Source: Phallus indusiatus (Eukaryota > Basidiomycota > Agaricomycetes > Phallales > Phallaceae). Taken from it: DNA of 64,000 bases. The first letter of the stretch is position 1. Every line of letters starts with the position of its first letter. The translations under genes were made by a program, and so were the position numbers. Positions 58,400 through 64,000 of the stretch are shown here, one piece after another. The stretch is taken from contig JAQFWX010000002.1 of assembly GCA_027605045.1 (NCBI GenBank), positions 1,674,001 through 1,738,000 of the forward strand. Direction: 5' to 3'. Below the pieces are notes generated by a model, which did no database searches, had not been told where the DNA came from, and saw nothing but the letters and a program-made list of their open reading frames with translations.

Positions 58400-59507
58400 A
58401 TGACCATCTCACCAACACCAACATCTCGATACAAAACACTATACGATGACGAAGGCTACGTTATAATACCCAATCTCATCGATCCTTCGGAGTTTGTTTT
58501 ACTAAAGGAAGCAAGCACCCGCGTAATTGAGAAGACTCGAGCTGGCAAATGGCCACACCGAAGGACCGTAGGCAAACAATTTCCGCCGTTTAATGTTGAT
58601 TCACCCGATTCTTGGGGTGTACAACATGTCATGCATCCTGATCTTGAATCACCCGAGTTCGTGCAGTGGTATACTGGTGATCGATTAACAGGTGTTGTGA
58701 GAGAATTGTTGGGTTGCTCTGAGGATGATCTTCAGATGGGTATGTATACGTTCTTTATTCGGCTACTATTTCATCTTGATAAATTTGGTTTTTAAGAATT
58801 GTTCAATATATTAATAAATCCCGAAAGTCATGACTTTGCATTGAGGTGGCATCGAGATGATGTGAGAGAAAATGCTTCCGAAGAAGAAGAGGAAGGAGCG
58901 CTGCGAAAATCACATTATGGGGTGGGTGTTAGTCTAATAACAAGATCACTCCTTAATGTCTTGCGATATAGATTCAGTGGAATACGTATGTGGTCCGAGA
59001 ATATTGCGGGTCGTAATATTGATTGATACAAGTGCGCTTTATGATGACTCTTGTCTATTCGTCGTCCCGCGTTCGCACAAAAAGCCACGCTCACAAGAAC
59101 AGAGAACTCATTCAAGTTCAATGGACGCCCCTCGTGACCCATTTGACATGCCAGGTGCAATACAAGTTCATCTGAAAGGTCAGTTATCCTTCAAATCTTA
59201 ACACCAAAAGTGTCTGACGTAGTTGTACTATCGACTAGCCGGAGAAACGGTATTTTATAACAGCAATATCTTGCACTGTGCAACATATGATCATTACAAG
59301 ACAAGGGCGACGTTGCATGCCTGTATAGGAGATACACGGGGAGGAAACGTTCGTGCCAGGAATGTTTTGCAACATGGTTTGGAGTGGATCAGAAGCGAGC
59401 GGTTCTTTCAGACGTTACCCGATGGACGAGCAAAAGCTATGCAAAGGAGATTATTAGAGATGGAACGCGAAAATGGTTCAAATGTGGAATATTCTTTGGA
59501 AGGATGA
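58400..59507 (+). CDS. Phytanoyl-CoA dioxygenase (PhyH) family protein
   Basis: Exons 58400-58739, 58797-58921, 58972-58985, 59033-59178 and 59239-59507 give 297 residues. This is a Fe(II)/2-oxoglutarate-dependent oxygenase fold. The iron ligands are HRD (His132, Asp134, in RWHRDD) and the distal His221 (NILHCATY); Arg231 ten residues later would bind 2-oxoglutarate. VIIPNLIDPSE at the N-terminus and LFVVPRSHKK before the last helix are typical. Exon 3 is a 14-nt microexon (ATT CAG TGG AAT AC) that supplies the conserved QWNT. No peroxisomal targeting tail is seen (ends EYSLEG), so a cytosolic role is likely. Substrate unknown. Confidence 0.88.
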
Positions 59508-59778
59508 ACGGATCTGAATATCTGAACAAGATTGTTTGTTTACTTCGTGAATTTAAGAAGTTCCGGTTATATCCAATTTCATCGGCGTGTTCAGCGCCCT
59601 GCTTCAGGACCTTAGCACATATGTCAAAGCAATCCTGCTAATTCAGGAGCTGGTGAACATTGAAAGGCAATGTAAGTTGTTGACTAAGTGAATTACACTT
59701 ACTGCAATTTACGTGTCCGGAACCGGATGATGTGTCTGGAGTAAAGACACTAAATGCGTCGAAAGGTGTGGCCAAAAT

Positions 59779-60474
59779 TCACAACAACCACGCAGAAACC
59801 AAGACTATAAAAATGGTTATACGGATAATTGTGGGATAATCCTCAGGATCTACTCCAGAAGCGGGTGAGATGACCTGGTTATCAGGAGCAAACGTCGACG
59901 TCGGGATTGGTGTTGTCTCTTCGTTCCCAGCTGATGACGCAGTTGAAGCGCTCAGGGACATCGAGGTTCCAACCGGAGAAGACGATTGTGAAACGTCAGA
60001 TCGCGTTGTTCCAGCAAGTGGCGATGAAGGTTGCGTCGAGATTGGTAGCGCGATGTTGACGTTAGTTGACGAGGTAGCTGGACTTGGTGTAAGTGTAGAA
60101 GATGATCCTAGTATTGTCATGGTTGTATTATTAATATTTCCTCCATTCGCATCTTCTGGAGGTCCTCCACCTCCTTCTCCAGGTGAAGGTTCAGGTGGAT
60201 CGTTAGGAGTGAGGTCATTGCACATAGTAGTGGTGATAGGTTCGGTGCTTAGGGTTAGCAATTGACCATTAGGCAGGAACTCGTGGAGAACTTCCATATC
60301 CACTGTGCATGTCACGGCCGCGAGTAAAACGGCGCTCAACGTCTCTGGTGCAAGGATTTGATTTTAAATTTTCACGCTTGGTTAGAGTTCTTGCGTCGCG
60401 TAAAGGAAAAAAAAATACTCACGTTGAAAATTTATGAAAAGAGCGAACATGACAGCCACTTTGCAAAATCTCAT
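59779..60474 (-). CDS. Secreted/GPI-anchored-like Ser/Thr-rich protein 1 (tandem pair)
   Basis: Exons 60474-60423 and 60344-59779 give 205 residues. The signal peptide (MRFCKVAVMFALFI...) spans the intron. The mature part has a short Cys-containing head (VTCTVDMEV, TTTMCNDL), a Gly/Pro-rich stretch, then Ser/Thr-rich sequence and the C-terminal block STFAPDNQVISPASG before a hydrophobic tail (IRITIFIVLVSAWLL), as in GPI-anchored surface proteins. It is a paralogue of the gene at 61028-61890: exon 1 is 52 nt in both, and the C-terminal block matches. Confidence 0.75.
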
Positions 60475-61027
60475 GGAAATCGAGGGGAAGTTTTCAATCG
60501 GCTGTTTAATGATAAATCACCCAATTCCAGCAATTTAAAATACTTGAAAAACTTGTGATCCGCCTGGGTAAGTAAGCGTAAGTACTGCGGAAATGTTCAT
60601 GACTACCAATATCAGTTTTTAAGCGGGAAAGAGAATTAATTACACATGACATTTCCGCTCAAGTCATTCAGATCCAATTATTACTCGAGCGACTCTAATT
60701 GTCACTTCAGCTTAGACTTTAGCATATATCAATCAATGGTCACTATCATTCATCAAAGTTGATCAAAACATTTAGACGCCGGAAACACGTGGAGGTCAAA
60801 GACTTCAACGCAGATATCAAGGAGTTACAGTCACCGTTCATGTCTGGACAGGGTGAGTAAACCACAGTTCATGATTATCATGATGATCTATAAGTATTTC
60901 TGTCTCAGACCCACGTCAATACGCTGATCGTGGCCTATGCATGTGGCTGTAATACCACAATAATATGATATCAACGGCAAACTATTTCAATATGGATATG
61001 AAAGAATGTAGAAGGACAAAGGTCCGT
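60475..61027. other. Spacer between the tandem surface-protein genes
   Basis: About 550 bp with no supported gene. Short stretches resemble the DNA upstream of the second copy (for example near 60590-60620 and 61970-62000, both with catgactaccag), supporting tandem duplication. Confidence 0.45.
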
Positions 61028-61890
61028 TTAGATATCACAATAACCGACCAAACACCCAGAGACAAAGACTATCAAAATAAACATATAGGAGAATGTGAAA
61101 CCATTACCAAAATCCGCTCCAGAAACTGGTGAGATACCCTGTGCACCAGGAGCAAACGTCGACATCGGAGCTGGCGTAGTCTCCCTCGGGCCGCTTCCAG
61201 TCGATGATGCAACCGAAGTGCTTGAACCGGATGTTACTTTGAAACTTTGGTTTATCAATGGCATCGAGCCTCCAGCTTGAGGAGGAAGAGATTGTGAATT
61301 GCCTAATTGCGCTGGCTCCGCAATCGATGATATGGGCTGTGTAAAGACTGGTGGTGCGGGGTCGACGCTAGTTGAGGTGGGTGTTGATGTAAAAACGGAC
61401 GGTAATGGTACTGCGTTTGCGTTTGCGTTTGCGTTCCCTCCATTCCCTCCATTCCCACCTTCTACACTTCCTGAATTTGTGTTTCCTCCACTTCCTCCTA
61501 CCAGGGAAATTGAATTCCCGGATCCTGACACTTCTCCTCCTGTTACGTCCCCTCCATTTGCATTTTCTGAGGATCCTCCTTCTGCGCTCCCTCCACTCCC
61601 TCCGTTTCCCCCATTTCCTACCCCCGAGGGATTAGATACCGGGTCGGGTTGAGTGCTAGGAACAGGAGCACACTGAATTGAAGTAATGGTCTGAGTAACT
61701 GGAAAACCGCCCAAGTTTGAGGTGATAGTTTCGACATCCTGACTGCAGAATGTCACCGCCAAAACGACACAAAAGATGTCTGTCACAAAGGTTCGATTTT
61801 TTATGTTGATGAGAGCGTTTGAAAGGCATCAAACTCACTTTTATAATTTATGAAAAGAGTGAATATAGCAGTCGCTTTGCAAAACCTCAT
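61028..61890 (-). CDS. Secreted/GPI-anchored-like Gly-rich protein 2 (tandem pair)
   Basis: Exons 61890-61839 and 61779-61028 give 267 residues. It has the same 52-nt first exon (MRFCKATAIFTLFI, signal peptide) as the neighbour. The middle is expanded with Gly/Asn/Ser repeats (GGNGGSGG, GGNGGNGGNANANANA), then a Ser/Thr/Pro stretch, the shared block STFAPGAQGISPVSG, and a hydrophobic tail (FTFSYMFILIVFVSGCLVG). It is longer than its paralogue mainly because of the Gly-rich repeats. A cell-surface role is inferred from composition. Confidence 0.77.
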
Positions 61891-62672
61891 CGAAAGGAAC
61901 TTTCAAGTGAGTCGTTGATAGTTTAGTCAATCACAACTTGAAGTGAGTTGTATTACTACATGGGATCTAAGGTGCCCATGGTCATGACTACCAGCATCAG
62001 TTTACAGCAAGTTGACAACTCGACTTATTTGATTGTCGCTTACCCTATGATTGGGATGAGATTTTGCAGATCGAGTTGTTATCGCTGGAACAGAAGGGCC
62101 TGAGGCTTCTCTGTCAAAATCGGCTTTAACCTCGTCTTGGATTGTACGCCAGCTCGTGAATCACATTTCCGTTCAATGTTCTCTTAGCCGTGCTCTCCGG
62201 ACTGCCAGTACGATGCAAAATGCGTCGAAGTAACATCTTTATATATGATAGAGAAATACAAGTTGTTTGTGTGAATATTCCCCAGGATGAGCTTGAGAAC
62301 GCTCACCGTTTGAGTGAAATTGTACCAACAGTGACAAACTCCAATCATGAAAAAAAAAGTTTGAAACAAGTGCAAAGCAGACTCGATGTCAACAGCCGTC
62401 TGACAGGATGAATTCGCCCGCAACCCAGATGCGCCCTCAAAATCGTCCAATTTCTTTGTTCATAATAGAAAAGCAAGACTTGAGTACAAGGAGATACGTA
62501 ATAAATGCCATGATCTGCGTTGCCGCCCTGCTCTTGACAAGAAAAGAGGCTGCCAGTGAAGTTGTTTTTCCTTTCGCGCTGTTCAAAAAATTGAAGCGCT
62601 CACCGGCATTTGCCGTGCCGACGGTGACACGCATTCTCCCGCTGCCAGTGCGTGGAGACACTCCATGCATCC
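61891..62672. other. Divergent region upstream of tafazzin
   Basis: About 780 bp between the surface-protein start (-) and the tafazzin start (+). Open frames on both strands (for example 62408-62764) overlap the tafazzin start in other frames and are not supported. Confidence 0.5.
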
Positions 62673-63841
62673 ATGCACAAAAAGTCATTCATATCTGCGC
62701 TAACACTCGGCACTGTCGGATTAGCCTCAAAAGCGTTTTTGAAGTTCGGTTGCGCCGATGTTAAAGTGGTCGGACTTCAGCTGCTGCTCAATGAGATTGA
62801 AAAGAGTCGGACAAGCACAGGTAAAGGATTCATAACCGGTGAAGTTTTTTGTTTTTAATCTTCATTTGACGAATTGATCGTTTAATGTTCTTGCAGTTTC
62901 TAATCATATATCTGTGTTAGAATCCCAATTCATCCTCGAGTCTTACAAGACGAACTAACAGCAGTCGAATTAGCATGGACGAACCTCTCATGTGGGGTAT
63001 CTTACCAACTTCCCACTTTTTTCGTGCTAGACCTTTAAGATGGTCTTTGGGAGCTTCTGATATTTGTTTTACAAATCCGTGCGTCAACTTTCATGTTTAC
63101 TAGATGACTGGAGTTGTCAAATCTGACACAGCGCCATCCGGCAAGAAAAGTTTCTTTTCTGAATTCTTTCGTCAAGGACAAGTACTAGAAACCGTCAGAG
63201 GGGCAGGTATCTATCAATCTTCCATAGATCGCTCAATCGAGCTCCTTAATGCCGGAGAGTGGGTTAGTGCTTTCGTTGTCTGGTTTTTGCCGCGCTTTTA
63301 CTAAATGACGATTTGGGCTCTAGATACATGTCTTCCCGGAAGGCAGAACTGTCCAGCCACCGCATTCAAATCTGCAACGTCTTAAATGGGGAATGTCAGT
63401 TACTTGATATATTATGCCACTCATGAAATGACATCTCCCATTTTCCTTAGCGGTAGAATGCTAATGGAAACCAAAGTCGTTCCAGCAATACTCCCGATAT
63501 GGTTGACCGGTATGCCCTTTGCCTCAGTGGTTACTTGCCGAAAATTATCGTTTCCTTTCATAGGATTTGACCAAGTAATGGACCAAAATCGTTCTTTTCC
63601 CAAATTTCTTCCCCGTCCGGGCAAACGGCTCGGCGTTACCATCACCCACTCTGAAGAACTCCAAACGCGAATTTCGCAGATATTGGCAAAAAGGGACTCC
63701 CAACGACTTCACAATCCCGTCGAGACGGATATTATACGTTCAGAATTGACTGCTGCTATAAGAGAAGCGTTAGTGGCTTTAGGAACCAAAGTTTCTGGTG
63801 AGGTTGCAGAGCAGCAACTGAAGAAGGGCAAAGAAGTTTAA
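62673..63841 (+). CDS. TAZ1: Tafazzin (cardiolipin transacylase), 7 exons
   Basis: Exons 62673-62838, 62897-62915, 62974-63078, 63151-63262, 63324-63394, 63451-63509 and 63564-63841 give 269 residues. Tafazzin remodels cardiolipin acyl chains on mitochondrial membranes. The acyltransferase HX4D motif is NHISVMD (His59, Asp64), split over exons 2 and 3 (exon 2 is 19 nt). LRWSLGASDICFTNP, GQVLETVRGAGIYQ, WIHVFPEGR and RMLMETKVVPAILPIW are the family's conserved blocks. The start at 62673 gives a hydrophobic N-terminal stretch; an upstream GTG frame is not needed. Exon 4 starts after AAAAG at 63150, which keeps the family sequence NP-FFSEFFRQG. Confidence 0.9.
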
Positions 63842-64000
63842 TTGGCTTCCTTAAAAATTGATGAGTAATTGAAATGTTTACTTTTAAATATATTATCCAA
63901 CTTTAGAGTATTAATATACCTTAATAATCCTATGACAATAGGGGGTTGAGCCCCTGTCACATAGCTGTGTTGCAGTTTTCTATCTAATCAGGAGGCTAAA
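63842..64000. other. 3' flank of tafazzin to window end
   Basis: AT-rich sequence, likely 3' UTR and terminator. Nothing else recognised. Confidence 0.4.

Noticed and set aside
62408..62764. 118-codon plus-strand frame overlapping the tafazzin start
   Set aside because: Different frame from tafazzin, no splice context, no conserved features.

Overview
This window is fungal nuclear DNA, most likely from an Agaricomycete (mushroom-forming basidiomycete). The evidence is that every gene that can be assembled has many short GT-AG introns (about 47-78 nt), and the families are typical of that group: a NACHT-WD40 protein, FunK1 kinases, tandem cytochrome P450s, Ser/Thr-rich secreted proteins and young Ty3 retrotransposons. 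Exon joins were made by eye from splice signals and frame. Most joined coding sequences come out as whole codons, which supports them, but no transcript data were available.

Layout. 1-3926: 3' part of a NACHT-WD40 (NLR-like) gene, cut by the window edge. 3927-6330: no confident gene; a hairpin, a CAT microsatellite and a 3 x 48-bp tandem repeat. 6333-8576 (-): intact five-exon tyrosine recombinase of Crypton-like type. 8741-16931 (-): complete, very young Ty3/Gypsy-type LTR retrotransposon, inserted 164 bp upstream of the recombinase start codon, with an apparent -1 frameshift site between gag-pro and pol. 16932-25700: gene-poor, repeat-like DNA with a possible solo LTR, a frameshifted relative of the protease-like gene and a low-complexity hypothetical gene. 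26032-27924 (+): trypsin-fold protease-like protein with Lys-rich repeats. 28656-33264: an inverted pair of FunK1 kinase genes; one is decayed, the other carries a non-autonomous CACTA-type transposon sitting on a 5' splice site.

From about 34 kb the window is ordinary gene-rich sequence: aquaglyceroporin (-), DnaJ-X co-chaperone (+), cytosolic tyrosyl-tRNA synthetase (-), two tandem P450s (-), a hypothetical protein (-), a Thr-rich secreted protein (+), an alpha/beta-hydrolase-fold protein (-), a DUF2306-like membrane protein (-), a mitochondrial-type FtsJ rRNA methyltransferase (-), a TFIIIC triple-barrel protein (+), a phytanoyl-CoA dioxygenase-like enzyme (+), two tandem secreted/GPI-like proteins (-) and tafazzin (+). 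The genes look independent rather than forming a pathway. The P450 pair, the two GPI-like genes, the FunK1 pair and the protease-like pair are local duplications.

The most notable observation is the CACTA-type element that occupies exactly the ancestral 5' splice site of the FunK1 gene. Next are the gag/pol slippery heptamer, the complete tyrosine recombinase beneath a retrotransposon LTR, and several unusual exon structures: a 14-nt microexon, a 6-nt terminal coding exon and a GC-AG intron.
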